The notes under the pieces were generated by a model. It was not told where the DNA came from. It did not search any database and was given only the letters and a program-made list of their open reading frames with translations. Positions 1 through 9,390 of a stretch of DNA of 64,000 nt are shown here, piece after piece. Source of the DNA: JACMLD01 sp044223995. GTDB lineage: Bacteria; Bacteroidota; Bacteroidia; Chitinophagales; Chitinophagaceae. Within the stretch, counting starts at the first letter, position 1; the number at the start of each line of letters is the position of its first letter. The position numbers and the translations under genes were made by a program. The stretch lies in NCBI GenBank assembly GCA_044223995.1, contig JBGALE010000004.1, forward strand, positions 547,643 through 611,642. The letters run 5' to 3'.

Positions 1-629
1 CCGTAAAAGCCGGGTTGAACATTGTGCTCACGGATTTCAGTAATTTATATACGCGCGACTGGTACCTGCCCACGGGCGATTTGCGCGATTTGAAAGAGAG
101 CATGCGCCGCGCAGAGATCATTGTAGTGACTAAGTGTAAAAAAACGATGACGCAGGAAGAGAAAATAGCCATCACACAGGAATTGAGCCCTCTGCCTTCG
201 CAGCAATTGTTTTTCAGCACGATTCAGTATGGTGCGCCATACCATATCATCAGTAAAAAAGCATACCCGCTGAATGACCAGGTGGAAGTGCTGCTGGTAA
301 CGGGTATTGCTAACCCGAAACCATTGAAGAATTTATTGCTGGAGCAGTCAAAGACTTATTATGAAATGACCTACAATGATCATTACATATTTTCCATTGA
401 CGATTTACGCGAGATAAGAAAACGGTTTAATGCCATAACGGCCTCAAAAAAAATAATATTAACAACAGAAAAAGATGCGGTACGACTGGTAAAATTTGAG
501 CATGAGTTAAATGATATGCCATTTTATGTGCTGCCCATCGAACAGGCTTTCCTGTTTGGTGAAGGGGCACGCTTCAATCAATTAATCGCTACATTTATAC
601 AATCGTTTGTCCAGTATACTGCCCAATAG
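1..629 (+). CDS. lpxK: Tetraacyldisaccharide 4'-kinase LpxK, C-terminal part
   Basis: LpxK phosphorylates the 4' position of the lipid A disaccharide precursor at the inner membrane. The frame is open to the left edge (first complete codon at base 3), so the N-terminal P-loop part lies outside the window. Family landmarks visible are the YTRDWYLPTGDLRD stretch near the beginning, VTKC, the LVTGIANPKPL block about 95 residues in, and the TTEKDAVRL motif in the C-terminal lobe. About 208 residues remain of a family usually near 350. The stop is at 627-629. It is followed on the same strand by rnr after a 77-base gap with no clear terminator, so the two may be cotranscribed. Confidence 0.93.
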   Translation, partial: VKAGLNIVLTDFSNLYTRDWYLPTGDLRDLKESMRRAEIIVVTKCKKTMTQEEKIAITQELSPLPSQQLFFSTIQYGAPYHIISKKAYPLNDQVEVLLVTGIANPKPLKNLLLEQSKTYYEMTYNDHYIFSIDDLREIRKRFNAITASKKIILTTEKDAVRLVKFEHELNDMPFYVLPIEQAFLFGEGARFNQLIATFIQSFVQYTAQ

Positions 630-706
630 CGATGGAATGATGAACGTATTGCGACGCAACGATGTTGCTGCCAGGTACGACCGCTGGTTTCAAAAAAATA
701 AAATGA

Positions 707-2710
707 ATGGGAAAGAAAGATCATAAAAAGAAAAAAAAGAAAACATCCTTCGAAACTTTGTATAAAGGGAAACTGGATATTACAAGGTCTGGTATGGGTT
801 ATGTAATTGTAGACAAACTGGATACCGACATCCTGGTACGCCCCAATGGATTTAACACAGCCTTACACGGCGATACGGTTCGGGTGAGAATAGTGGGCGA
901 CCAGGCACGCAGTGGAAGAAAACAGGGCGAAGTGGTAGACGTAGTGGAACGCAAGCAAACTGAGTTTATGGGCCGCATTGAAGTGAAGCAAAATTTTGCT
1001 TTTTTCATTGCGGAAACAGAGAAGCCGATGCCTGATTTTTATGTGCCGCTGGATAAACTTAACGGTGCAAAGGACGGAGATAAAGTGGTGGTGAAATTGA
1101 CAGGCTGGGAGAAAAATAAAAAGCCCAGCGGTGAAGTACTGGAACTGATGGATGCTGCTAATGTGAACGACCTGGCCATGAAGGAGATTATTATGGAAAA
1201 TGGTTTTCCGATCAACTTCAGCGATGAGGTGCTGGAAGAATCAGAGCGCTTGCCCGATACACTTCCGGAAGATGAAATAAAGAAGCGCAATGATGTAAGA
1301 AAAATATTAACCTTCACTATTGACCCGGCTGACGCCAAAGATTTTGACGATGCCATATCGTTTCGTGTATTGAAGAATGGCAATTATGAAATTGGCGTGC
1401 ACATAGCCGATGTAAGTTATTATGTGGAGGAAGAAACAGCGCTGGATAAAGAAGCTTATGCGCGTGCCACATCGGTGTACCTGCCCGATCGCGTCAACCC
1501 CATGTTGCCGGAAAGAATTTCCAATGAATTGTGTTCCCTGCGTCCGCATGAAGATAAATTTACCTTCTCCGCCATATTTCAAGTCACACCAAAAGGAGAT
1601 ATCAAACAGCATTGGCTGGGAAGAACTGTAATACATTCTGATCACCGGTATACCTATGAAGATGTGCAGGAGATTATAGAATCCGGTGAAGGTTTGTATA
1701 AGGATGAAATTCTCATACTCAATAGTATTGCGCAAAGATTCAGGAAGCAGCGTTTTAAAAAAGGAGCCATTAATTTTTCTTCTACTGAAGTAAGATTCAA
1801 ACTGGATGAAAAAGGGAAGCCCATTGGCATTGTAGTAAAGGAAAGCAAGGAAGCACACCAGTTGATTGAAGAGTTTATGCTGCTGGCCAACCGTTATGTG
1901 GCTGAACATGTGGGTAAAGTAAAAGTGAATAAAAAGCCCGTGCCTTTCCCTTACCGTATACACGATACACCGGATGAAGAGAAGCTGTTGCCCTTTGTAG
2001 AATTTGCAAAAAAATACGGCCACAAGTTTGATACCAAGACACCGGAAGGTATTGCGGCTTCCTTCAACCAGATGCTGGTGGATGTGGAAGGGAAGCCTGA
2101 ACAACATGTATTGCAGCAACTGGGTATCCGCACCATGGCAAAAGCCATTTACACCTCAGAAAATATTGGGCACTACGGATTGGGATTTGAGCACTATACC
2201 CATTTTACTTCACCCATCCGCCGATATCCCGATGTGATGGTGCACCGAATTTTGCAGGAAGTACTGGATGAAAAAGTAGAAACCGATAAAAAGATGGAAG
2301 CCAAATGCAAGCACTGCAGCGAACGTGAACGCGCAGCGATGGATGCAGAACGTGCAGCCAACAAATACAAACAGGTGGAATTTATGATGGATAAACTGGG
2401 GGAGGAGTTTGATGCGGTGATTAGTGGTGTTGCTTCCTTTGGTTTTTGGGCGGAAACCGTAGAGCACAAATGCGAAGGGTTGGTAAGCATTAATACATTG
2501 ATGGACTACGATGACTTCCGGCATATTGAAAGCGATTATGCATTGGTTGGCCGCAGAAGTGGCCGCAGTTTCAGGATGGGGGATAAAGTGCGTGTGAAAC
2601 TGGTTTCAGCCAACCTCGCTAAGCGGCAACTGGATTATGATTGGGTATTGACCGGTGTGACCGACAAAGAAGAAGGCCATACAAAAATGAAGATTAAAAA
2701 GAATAAATAG
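707..2710 (+). CDS. rnr: Ribonuclease R
   Basis: A 3'-5' processive exoribonuclease of the RNB/RNase II superfamily that degrades structured RNA. The 667-residue protein starts with a lysine-rich tail (MGKKDHKKKKKK), has cold-shock-like OB folds in roughly residues 25-150, then the RNB catalytic domain with the metal-binding acidic cluster DPADAKDFDDA near residue 206 and HIADVSYYV after it, and a C-terminal S1 domain around residues 575-655. An ATG at 703 is out of frame and closes quickly, so the ATG at 707 is the start. Length matches RNase R rather than the shorter RNase II. Confidence 0.96.
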   Translation: MGKKDHKKKKKKTSFETLYKGKLDITRSGMGYVIVDKLDTDILVRPNGFNTALHGDTVRVRIVGDQARSGRKQGEVVDVVERKQTEFMGRIEVKQNFAFFIAETEKPMPDFYVPLDKLNGAKDGDKVVVKLTGWEKNKKPSGEVLELMDAANVNDLAMKEIIMENGFPINFSDEVLEESERLPDTLPEDEIKKRNDVRKILTFTIDPADAKDFDDAISFRVLKNGNYEIGVHIADVSYYVEEETALDKEAYARATSVYLPDRVNPMLPERISNELCSLRPHEDKFTFSAIFQVTPKGDIKQHWLGRTVIHSDHRYTYEDVQEIIESGEGLYKDEILILNSIAQRFRKQRFKKGAINFSSTEVRFKLDEKGKPIGIVVKESKEAHQLIEEFMLLANRYVAEHVGKVKVNKKPVPFPYRIHDTPDEEKLLPFVEFAKKYGHKFDTKTPEGIAASFNQMLVDVEGKPEQHVLQQLGIRTMAKAIYTSENIGHYGLGFEHYTHFTSPIRRYPDVMVHRILQEVLDEKVETDKKMEAKCKHCSERERAAMDAERAANKYKQVEFMMDKLGEEFDAVISGVASFGFWAETVEHKCEGLVSINTLMDYDDFRHIESDYALVGRRSGRSFRMGDKVRVKLVSANLAKRQLDYDWVLTGVTDKEEGHTKMKIKKNK

Positions 2711-2712
2711 AA

Positions 2713-2749
2713 TTTTAGTGAGTGCCAATAGGTAACCCACTCATTTTAA
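2713..2749. terminator. Possible bidirectional terminator between rnr and the facing gene
   Basis: TGAGTG at 2719-2724 pairs with CACTCA at 2738-2743 and is flanked by T-rich and A-rich runs, so it could end transcription from both converging genes. The stem is only six base pairs. Confidence 0.4.
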
Positions 2750-2751
2750 AA

Positions 2752-3645
2752 TTACTTTCTAATTCTTATCGACCATTCGGGTCCGCTGCTGACTGCATAT
2801 TTTTTTGCAAAATCCCCCATATTGAGTGCTGCTGAAAAATTCAGCAGGCTGTTGAGATAGCAAAGTGGTTGCTGGCCGGGCACGCTGGAGAAGCTTTGAA
2901 CAAAGGGCATTTTGCCACTGTATTTCAAAACATCTTTCTCGTAAATTTCTATGGAGATGACATCACCGTACCGTATACCCGCTTTTTTGATTAACTGTTC
3001 CGGTATATTGGTCCAAACATTGCCATACTGAACATCGAGTATGGGAATATTGCCTTTGATCACACCATTTTCGTTTACTGCCTGCTGATAGTCGATACTG
3101 ATAACTTTTGGTGCCAGTTTAGGGCCAACCTGTTCGTAGGTAATTTTTCCGGAAGCGAGCCTTGCAGCGGTATAGGCGAATACATCCCTTCCGTGAAAAG
3201 TGTATGATTCACCGGAGCCTGGGAGACGGTTTACTTTTTCATCTATCTCACGGAGTTCAGCAATGCCAAGCGATTGTGCTACAAGGGTAAATGATCCATT
3301 GTCGGGCCCGACAAAGAAATGCCCGCTTTTTGTTTTTAAAACAACTCCCTTTCGCTGGCTTCCCACACCAGGGTCAACTACAGACACAAAAACAGTCCCC
3401 CTGGGCCAGTAGCGCGCGGTTTGTTCCAAACGGTATGAAGCTTCCCAAATATTATAAGCCGGTATTTCGTGGGTGAGATCATACAGCTTTAAAGACGGTG
3501 ATACCTGCATTGAAACACCCTTCATAGCTGATACGGCGCCATCTTTCAGCCCGAAATCGGTTTGAAAAACCACCATTCCATTTTGAGCAGAAACAATATT
3601 CAACAAAATAACCAGTGCGGCAAAGAGGCAGTATATTCGTTTCAT
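2752..3645 (-). CDS. Exported SAM hydroxide adenosyltransferase (DUF62 family)
   Basis: This family (relatives of fluorinase/chlorinase) uses water to split S-adenosylmethionine into adenosine and methionine. The 297-residue protein shows VVFQTDFG near residue 25, VVDPGVGS, VGPDNGSF and the FHGRDVFA motif near residue 150, all hallmarks of the DUF62 fold. Residues 1-20 form a typical signal peptide ending in SAQ, so the enzyme would act outside the cytoplasm, where SAM is not expected. It is transcribed alone, convergent with rnr and divergent from the prenyl synthase. Family assignment is firm; in vivo substrate is not. Confidence 0.88.
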   Translation of the reverse strand: MKRIYCLFAALVILLNIVSAQNGMVVFQTDFGLKDGAVSAMKGVSMQVSPSLKLYDLTHEIPAYNIWEASYRLEQTARYWPRGTVFVSVVDPGVGSQRKGVVLKTKSGHFFVGPDNGSFTLVAQSLGIAELREIDEKVNRLPGSGESYTFHGRDVFAYTAARLASGKITYEQVGPKLAPKVISIDYQQAVNENGVIKGNIPILDVQYGNVWTNIPEQLIKKAGIRYGDVISIEIYEKDVLKYSGKMPFVQSFSSVPGQQPLCYLNSLLNFSAALNMGDFAKKYAVSSGPEWSIRIRK

Positions 3646-3767
3646 GCAATTCTAATTGTTTTAATTGATTGTAAAAATAAATCGCAGGAACCAATCCCGT
3701 ATAGCAAACAGAAAGTTTCTGTAATGCCATTTTAAAATGTAATACTTTAGCAAAATAACGAGGTTAC

Positions 3768-4733
3768 ATGCATTCATTTGAAGAATTATCGAAGTTGTTT
3801 AAGGAAAAATTTGAAACGTCACATTTTCCCAGGGAACCTGCCAGTTTATACGACCCCAATAATTATTTTCTTACCCTCGGGGGCAAACGTGTCCGCCCGG
3901 TCATGTGCCTGATGGGAAATGAATTGTTTGATGAAATTACCGCCAACACGTACAACGCTGCCATTGCAATAGAACTGTTTCACAATTTTACATTGATTCA
4001 CGACGATATCATGGACAAAGCGCCCCTGCGAAGGGGAATGCCAACTGTCCATGAAAAATATGGCGAGTCAACCGCATTACTGGCCGGGGATGTGATGATG
4101 GTGGTGGCATACGAATACCTGAATAAAATCAAATCGGACCAGTTGCCAAAAATCATGGATCTGTTCAACAAAACAGCCAAACAGGTATGTGAAGGTCAGC
4201 AGCTCGATATGGATTTTGAAAAGAAGGATCAGGTGCTGATGGAAGATTACCTGCGGATGATTGAATTAAAAACATCGGTATTGCTGGCTGCGAGCCTGCG
4301 ACTGGGTTCAATACTTGGCGGTGCAGGGGAGGGTAATCAACTGCATTTATACGAATTTGGCAGGAACCTGGGTATTGCTTTCCAGGTGCAGGACGATTAC
4401 CTCGATGCATTTGGTGATCCGGCCAAATTCGGGAAACAGGTGGGTGGTGATATTATGTCGAATAAAAAAACTTTCCTCATGATACAGGCGCTGGAAGTTG
4501 CCAGTGACGTGAAGAAGTCAGCATTTAAAAAACTGATGGCGGACAATCCGCCCGACAAAGTATCACAGGTCCTTTCCATTTTCCGGGAAGCTGGTGTAGA
4601 CAAATGGGCTATAGCATTAAAGGAAAAATATTTTGACATTGCCATGAAACACCTGGAGGACATTGCAGTGACTGCAGTACGAAAGGAACCTTTGCGCCAA
4701 CTGGCGAATTTCCTGGTGCAAAGAGAATATTGA
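3768..4733 (+). CDS. Trans-polyprenyl diphosphate synthase
   Basis: Condenses isopentenyl diphosphate with allylic diphosphates to make C15, C20 or longer prenyl chains for quinones or other lipids. The 321-residue protein carries both aspartate-rich motifs: DDIMD at residues 79-83 followed by RRG, and QDDYLD around residue 208. The residue five before the first motif is Phe74; an aromatic here limits products to about C20 in some archaeal-type GGPP synthases, so GGPP is a reasonable guess (inference). A UbiA prenyltransferase that could use such a product lies at 49.9 kb. Octaprenyl-type synthase is the main alternative. Confidence 0.9.
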   Translation: MHSFEELSKLFKEKFETSHFPREPASLYDPNNYFLTLGGKRVRPVMCLMGNELFDEITANTYNAAIAIELFHNFTLIHDDIMDKAPLRRGMPTVHEKYGESTALLAGDVMMVVAYEYLNKIKSDQLPKIMDLFNKTAKQVCEGQQLDMDFEKKDQVLMEDYLRMIELKTSVLLAASLRLGSILGGAGEGNQLHLYEFGRNLGIAFQVQDDYLDAFGDPAKFGKQVGGDIMSNKKTFLMIQALEVASDVKKSAFKKLMADNPPDKVSQVLSIFREAGVDKWAIALKEKYFDIAMKHLEDIAVTAVRKEPLRQLANFLVQREY

Positions 4734-4851
4734 TAGTGAATGCCATGGTTATACCATTATCAATAGACGGCATTGGGTTTACCTCACCCTGCAGGCATTC
4801 ACACAACTCTAGCTTTTTTTGCCTATCTTAAATTTCTAAACCAACACCAAG

Positions 4852-6561
4852 ATGTCGAATTCACTGTTCCGTAAGAAATCGATGGACAAAATACTGAACG
4901 ATGCTGCCAGTGGCCTTGGCGATGGTCATGAGTCGGGTGGCCTCAAAAAGGTACTCAACGTGCGCGATCTCACATTTATGGGTATCGCCGCCGTGGTAGG
5001 CGCTGGTATATTTTCCACTATTGGAACAGCAGCATTCAATGGTGGCCCCGGTATCTCCCTCTTATTTGTTATTACAGCAATTACCTGCGGTTTCTCCGCA
5101 TTGTGTTATGCAGAATTTGCGAGCAGGGTACCCATCGCCGGTAGCGCTTATACATACGCGTATGTTTCTTTTGGCGAACTCATTGCCTGGATCATCGGTT
5201 GGGCACTGATACTGGAGTATGCCATTGGGAATATCGTTGTGGCAATTTCATGGAGCGGTTACTTCAATAACCTGCTGGAAGGTTTTGGATTACACCTGCC
5301 TGCATGGCTCACCAGCGACCCTGGTACAGCCAAAGCCGCATTTCAAAAGGTGCAGGAAGCAGTTGCAAAAGGCACACCGTTAAACGAATCGCTGCAGTTT
5401 GCACAAAACGCCTGGAACAGCGCGCCGGTGTTGTTTGGAAAACATATTTTCATCAACCTGCCGGCATTTATCATCGTCTGCCTGATTAGCTTGCTTACCT
5501 ATATCGGTATAAAGGAAAGTAAAAGGATGACCAACTTTCTCGTGATCTTCAAAATACTCGTCATCATCTTCGTGATCATCATGGGCTTCTTTTTTGTACA
5601 GCCTTCTCACTGGAGCCCTTTTATGCCGAATGGTTTCACCGGGGTATTGAAAGGTGTATCGGCTGTGTTCTATGCTTATATCGGGTTTGATGCCATTTCA
5701 ACCACGGCAGAAGAATGCCGGAATCCGCAACGTGATCTGCCACGAGGAATGATATACTCACTCATCATCTGCACCATCTTATACATTCTTATCGCATTTG
5801 TATTAACGGGAATGGTACCGTTTACAGAATTGAAAGTTTCCGATCCCCTGGCATTTGTATTTGACCGTGTGGGACAAAAATGGATTGGTTACATCGTTTC
5901 CATCAGTGCTGTGGTGGCCACTACCAGTGTATTACTGGTATTTCAATTGGGCCAGCCACGCATTTGGATGAGCATGAGCCGTGATGGATTACTTCCAAAA
6001 GCATTTGGGAAAATTCATCCCAAATACCAAACCCCCTGGTTCTCGACTATTATCACCGGCATTCTGGTCGCTGTTCCTTCACTTTTTATGGAAAGCAGCC
6101 TGATGACAGATTTGACCAGCATTGGAACCCTGTTCGCATTTGTGCTTGTATCTGGTGGTGTACTGATGTTGCCAAGAGTAACCAACCTCAAAGGTGAATC
6201 AACCGGTAAGTTCAGGTTGCCCTATATCAATGGACAGTTTATCGTGCCTGTTTTGTATGCAATTTTCATAATTCTTTCCCGTCAACGCATCGCAGACAGT
6301 TTGAGTAATCTCAGCAGTGAAGGGTTGCAGGAAATTTTGTTTCTAGTATTTATCTTATTAGGCGCCATTCTTTCAGTACTTACATTTATCCGAAAGTATT
6401 CTATGATACCTATCATGGGCGTACTGTTCTGCGCCTACCTGCTGATAGAAATACCTGCTGTTTCCTGGATGTATTTCTTTGGGTGGATGGCCATCGGCCT
6501 TACCATTTATTTCCTGTATGGTTACAAGAAGAGTGCTTTGGCACCGGATAGTAAAGGTTAA
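4852..6561 (+). CDS. Amino acid permease, APC superfamily (cationic amino acid transporter type)
   Basis: An inner-membrane amino acid transporter of 569 residues. After a soluble leader of about 35 residues come 12-14 hydrophobic segments. The first contains GIAAVVGAGIFSTIG, the unwound glycine-rich substrate site of APC transporters, followed by CYAEFASRVPIAGSAYTYAY, typical of the cationic amino acid transporter branch. A polar loop of about 60 residues lies between early membrane segments (around residues 145-205). It is flanked by unrelated genes, and the exact substrate cannot be read from the sequence. Confidence 0.9.
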   Translation: MSNSLFRKKSMDKILNDAASGLGDGHESGGLKKVLNVRDLTFMGIAAVVGAGIFSTIGTAAFNGGPGISLLFVITAITCGFSALCYAEFASRVPIAGSAYTYAYVSFGELIAWIIGWALILEYAIGNIVVAISWSGYFNNLLEGFGLHLPAWLTSDPGTAKAAFQKVQEAVAKGTPLNESLQFAQNAWNSAPVLFGKHIFINLPAFIIVCLISLLTYIGIKESKRMTNFLVIFKILVIIFVIIMGFFFVQPSHWSPFMPNGFTGVLKGVSAVFYAYIGFDAISTTAEECRNPQRDLPRGMIYSLIICTILYILIAFVLTGMVPFTELKVSDPLAFVFDRVGQKWIGYIVSISAVVATTSVLLVFQLGQPRIWMSMSRDGLLPKAFGKIHPKYQTPWFSTIITGILVAVPSLFMESSLMTDLTSIGTLFAFVLVSGGVLMLPRVTNLKGESTGKFRLPYINGQFIVPVLYAIFIILSRQRIADSLSNLSSEGLQEILFLVFILLGAILSVLTFIRKYSMIPIMGVLFCAYLLIEIPAVSWMYFFGWMAIGLTIYFLYGYKKSALAPDSKG

Positions 6562-6614
6562 GCACAGCAGGTGGCTATGTATATTTTCCAAGTTTAAATA
6601 TTACTGTAAAATGC

Positions 6615-6643
6615 TTTTGCCCGGCAGTCCTGTCGTATCTTTG
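6615..6643 (+). promoter_or_regulatory. Bacteroidota-type promoter of the Smr gene
   Basis: A perfect -7 element TATCTTTG (TAnnTTTG) at 6636-6643, 22 bases before the start codon, with TTTTG at 6615-6619 upstream. Spacing between the two is 16 bases, shorter than the usual 19-20. Confidence 0.55.
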
Positions 6644-6665
6644 CAGGTTTCTATTCTATAGTAGT

Positions 6666-7682
6666 ATGAAATTTCAAATCGGTGACAAGGTTACGGTACT
6701 GCACAGCAATGAAGATGGTGAAGTGGTAGACATCATCAACGACAAAATGGTGATGGTAGAAGTGCGTGGTGTAAAATTTCCCGCCTATACTGACCAGTTG
6801 GATTTTCCTTATTTCAAGCAGTTTACGCAAAAAAAACTCGTCCCGGATAAAAAACCCAAAACGTATATCGATCAGTTGCCAAAGGAAAAAAAATCCGTAG
6901 ATGCCAATTATCCTCCCGGTGTTTGGATTATGTTTCTCCCAAAATTTGAAACCGATGAATTTGGCGATGATGTGGTAGAATTGTTGAAAATACACCTTAT
7001 CAATGGTAGCGCAACCGGTTATAACTTTCATTACCGGCTGAATTTTTTTGGAGAAACCAGTTTTGAACTGAAAAACCAGTTACTGGCACGGCAGGATTTT
7101 TATATCCACGATATCCCCTTTGAGGATTTGAACGACAACCCCGTTTTTGAATGCGAATTCTCACTAATGGTGCCTGATAAAGGGAAGGCAGAATATTATG
7201 AAACCTCCCTGAAACTGAAAGCGCAGCAATTGTTTAAAAAGATAGAAGAAATTAAAAAAAAAGGAGAGGCCACGTTTTCCTATAAGCTCTTTGATACCTA
7301 CCCGGCAAAAGCCTATGACGATACACCGGATATTGGCAAGCTCGCTGCAAAAGGATACAAAGTTTATGAAGCTTCAGCCGCACGGCAACACCTTGCGCCT
7401 TCAAGATCGGTCGTGGATTTGCATATTGAAAAGATTACAGACGGTTGGGAACAGATGAGCAATTTTGAGATAATGACCATTCAATTGAGAGAGTTTGAAA
7501 AATATTATGAACTGGCCATCGCCCACCACCAGCCCTCCATCATTTTCATTCATGGGGTAGGCACCGGCCGTTTGCGCGATGAAATACATGAAATACTTAA
7601 AACAAAGAAGGAAGTAAAGTATTTCGTCAACCAATACCATGCGTCCTATGGTTATGGCGCCACTGAAGTGTTTTTCAAGTAA
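6666..7682 (+). CDS. DUF2027 / Smr domain protein
   Basis: A 338-residue cytoplasmic protein with an N-terminal SH3-like/DUF2027 region (FQIGDKVTVLHSNEDG at residues 3-18) and a C-terminal Smr domain from about residue 248, where DLHIEK and the IFIHGVGTGRLR block are plain. Smr domains are found as nicking or RNA endonucleases in MutS2 and related proteins. A function in nucleic acid or ribosome rescue is family inference only. Residues 65-80 are lysine-rich. The end of the gene overlaps the likely promoter of the RNase P RNA. Confidence 0.87.
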   Translation: MKFQIGDKVTVLHSNEDGEVVDIINDKMVMVEVRGVKFPAYTDQLDFPYFKQFTQKKLVPDKKPKTYIDQLPKEKKSVDANYPPGVWIMFLPKFETDEFGDDVVELLKIHLINGSATGYNFHYRLNFFGETSFELKNQLLARQDFYIHDIPFEDLNDNPVFECEFSLMVPDKGKAEYYETSLKLKAQQLFKKIEEIKKKGEATFSYKLFDTYPAKAYDDTPDIGKLAAKGYKVYEASAARQHLAPSRSVVDLHIEKITDGWEQMSNFEIMTIQLREFEKYYELAIAHHQPSIIFIHGVGTGRLRDEIHEILKTKKEVKYFVNQYHASYGYGATEVFFK

Positions 7683-7687
7683 TAGGT

Positions 7688-7695
7688 TACCTTTG
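7688..7695 (+). promoter_or_regulatory. -7 promoter element of rnpB
   Basis: TACCTTTG fits TAnnTTTG and ends three bases before the first paired base of the RNase P RNA. Any -33 box would lie inside the end of the Smr gene, where I see no clear TTTG. Confidence 0.55.
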
Positions 7696-7698
7696 TCT

Positions 7699-8057
7699 TA
7701 ACTACCAGCCGAACTATCGATCTTATGGCGACATAGGGTAGGAAAGTCCGGACAGCACAGAGCAATGCACCGGTGAAGAGCCGGGTGGTTGCGCATAACG
7801 CACAACCAACAGACAGTGCCACAGAAAATTACTGCCATACTCCGGTATGGTCAAGGTGAAAACGTGAGGTAAGAGCTCACGGCGGTTATTGGTAACAATA
7901 CCCGGGGGTAAACCTTGCATGCTGTAATGCCACGTATACCAGCGTTCGAGGGCTGCTCGCCCGATGCTGGAGGGTAGGCAGCAACATCCGTTCAGTAATG
8001 ACCGGAGCAGATAAATGATAGTTTAGAAACAGAATCCGGCTTATGAGCTGGTAGTTA
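7699..8057 (+). ncRNA. rnpB: RNase P RNA, bacterial class A
   Basis: Catalytic RNA that trims tRNA 5' ends. The ends pair as P1 (AACTACCAGC at 7700 with GCTGGTAGTT at 8047). Universal regions are present: GGAAAGTCCGGAC and ACAGAGCAA near the 5' side, AGACAGTGCCACAGAAA in the middle, GGTAAGAGCTCAC, the GAGGGTAGGC block, and AGATAAATGATAG followed by ACAGAATCCGGCTTA at the 3' side. About 360 nt. The T-rich stretch after 8057 may aid termination; the facing gene's stop codon starts at 8062, leaving almost no spacer. Confidence 0.96.
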
Positions 8058-8059
8058 TT

Positions 8060-9262
8060 TTAATTTTGTTTTGGATCAGCAGGGGGCGCAGCCATTGTTT
8101 CAATGGCCTTCATATCATCAGGGAATAATTCGTAAATCCGCTGGATATAATAGTTCTCCGTTTTATTGGCCTTCACCCGCTGAAACCGTTTAATCACTTC
8201 CTGCGCGGATATTTCTGTTTTCTTAATCTGCTCAATGATCACTTTGCCGTCCAGTTTTATTTTTTCCTTTTCCCTGTCATCTGTCGATCTTTCAAGATCA
8301 ATCATCAGGTATTCCAGCTTCAGCCCAAGTGCTTCTCCATAACCGGTGGCACGTTTCAGTGATTCATTCAGGTAAATAAAAGCCTTGTCTTTTTCAGGTT
8401 TATAGCCGGTGGTTTCATAGGAATAGAAAATACCGGATGCGATGGTAAGAAATACACTGGCATCGATGATAACTTCATTATTGTCCATATAACGCGTGAG
8501 GATTTTCTCCATCTCACTGTCGTTTTTAGAATAGTAGCTGGCAGTGGACAACAACTGGATGGTGCGTGAAATCAATTCGGGATTTTTTAATTCCTCTACT
8601 TCCGGCAGCATTTTCATCAGCGAATTGAATGTTTCTTTTGGCTTCAGGCGATCGTCAATGTCTTTTTTCAAACGTTCGAGGCGGTTATCTATCAGGTAAT
8701 ATTTAAAGTTGTCAACCTTCGCATCCATTTCACGTTGTGAGTCAAGTATCATTTTCTTCACCTCTTCCCTGAGTTTGACGGTTTCCTTTTCAATATTTTT
8801 CAGGTATTGCAGTTCCACATTGTTCAGCAACGTTTTCTCAATGTATTCAAGTTTGTCTTCATTCTTTTTATCCAGCTCTGTTTTAATATTGTGCTCCACT
8901 TCGCTCAGGTTGTCTTTTACCGAATAGTTGACTATCGTCCTGATGCTGAGAAAGGAAGTAAGACCAAGGATAGCGATGGCAGCGAAGAATATCGTTTTGA
9001 TGATATCCATCGTGTTGTGTATTTCCCCTTCCACTTTCTGGCTTACTTTATTGTCCAGTGTTTTATCAAAGTCCTGGTTGGGCACACGGGTATAATTTTT
9101 TTCATCCAGGATGCTCTTAATACGCTGCAATGTTTGATAAATGGAATCGTTGGTAGTAACTGTATTGGCTGTATTCGCATTGGCTGCAGGCTTGGTTTGC
9201 TGCGCAAAAAGGGGCAGGCCAATAGCAAACAAGACTGCCAGCAGGAGGATGGATCCTTTCAT
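8060..9262 (-). CDS. Membrane-anchored coiled-coil protein of unknown function
   Basis: I do not recognise a family. The 400-residue protein has a signal peptide (residues 1-21, ending FAQQ), a disordered N/T/A stretch, and one transmembrane segment at about residues 90-110 (IFFAAIAILGLTSFL). Next comes a long charged coiled coil around residues 115-210 rich in Lys and Glu, then a helical C-terminal half that could form TPR-like repeats. It ends in a proline-rich tail. This suggests an inner-membrane scaffold with a soluble helical domain. It stands alone on the minus strand, converging on rnpB with only about two bases between them. Confidence 0.75.
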   Translation of the reverse strand: MKGSILLLAVLFAIGLPLFAQQTKPAANANTANTVTTNDSIYQTLQRIKSILDEKNYTRVPNQDFDKTLDNKVSQKVEGEIHNTMDIIKTIFFAAIAILGLTSFLSIRTIVNYSVKDNLSEVEHNIKTELDKKNEDKLEYIEKTLLNNVELQYLKNIEKETVKLREEVKKMILDSQREMDAKVDNFKYYLIDNRLERLKKDIDDRLKPKETFNSLMKMLPEVEELKNPELISRTIQLLSTASYYSKNDSEMEKILTRYMDNNEVIIDASVFLTIASGIFYSYETTGYKPEKDKAFIYLNESLKRATGYGEALGLKLEYLMIDLERSTDDREKEKIKLDGKVIIEQIKKTEISAQEVIKRFQRVKANKTENYYIQRIYELFPDDMKAIETMAAPPADPKQN

Positions 9263-9390
9263 ACAATGATAATTTTAGAAGTGGATGGATGGAGGGTAGT
9301 CGTTCATCGGCAGGGTAGGAATAGACGAGCGCATGTTAAAATTAGCGCGCGCAAACGGGAATTTCAATACTACAAATGTTGTATTTCCTG

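Noticed and set aside
1307..2119. Long minus-strand frame (270 residues) inside rnr
   Set aside because: Antisense to conserved RNB domain; low-complexity Phe/His-rich sequence with no motif.
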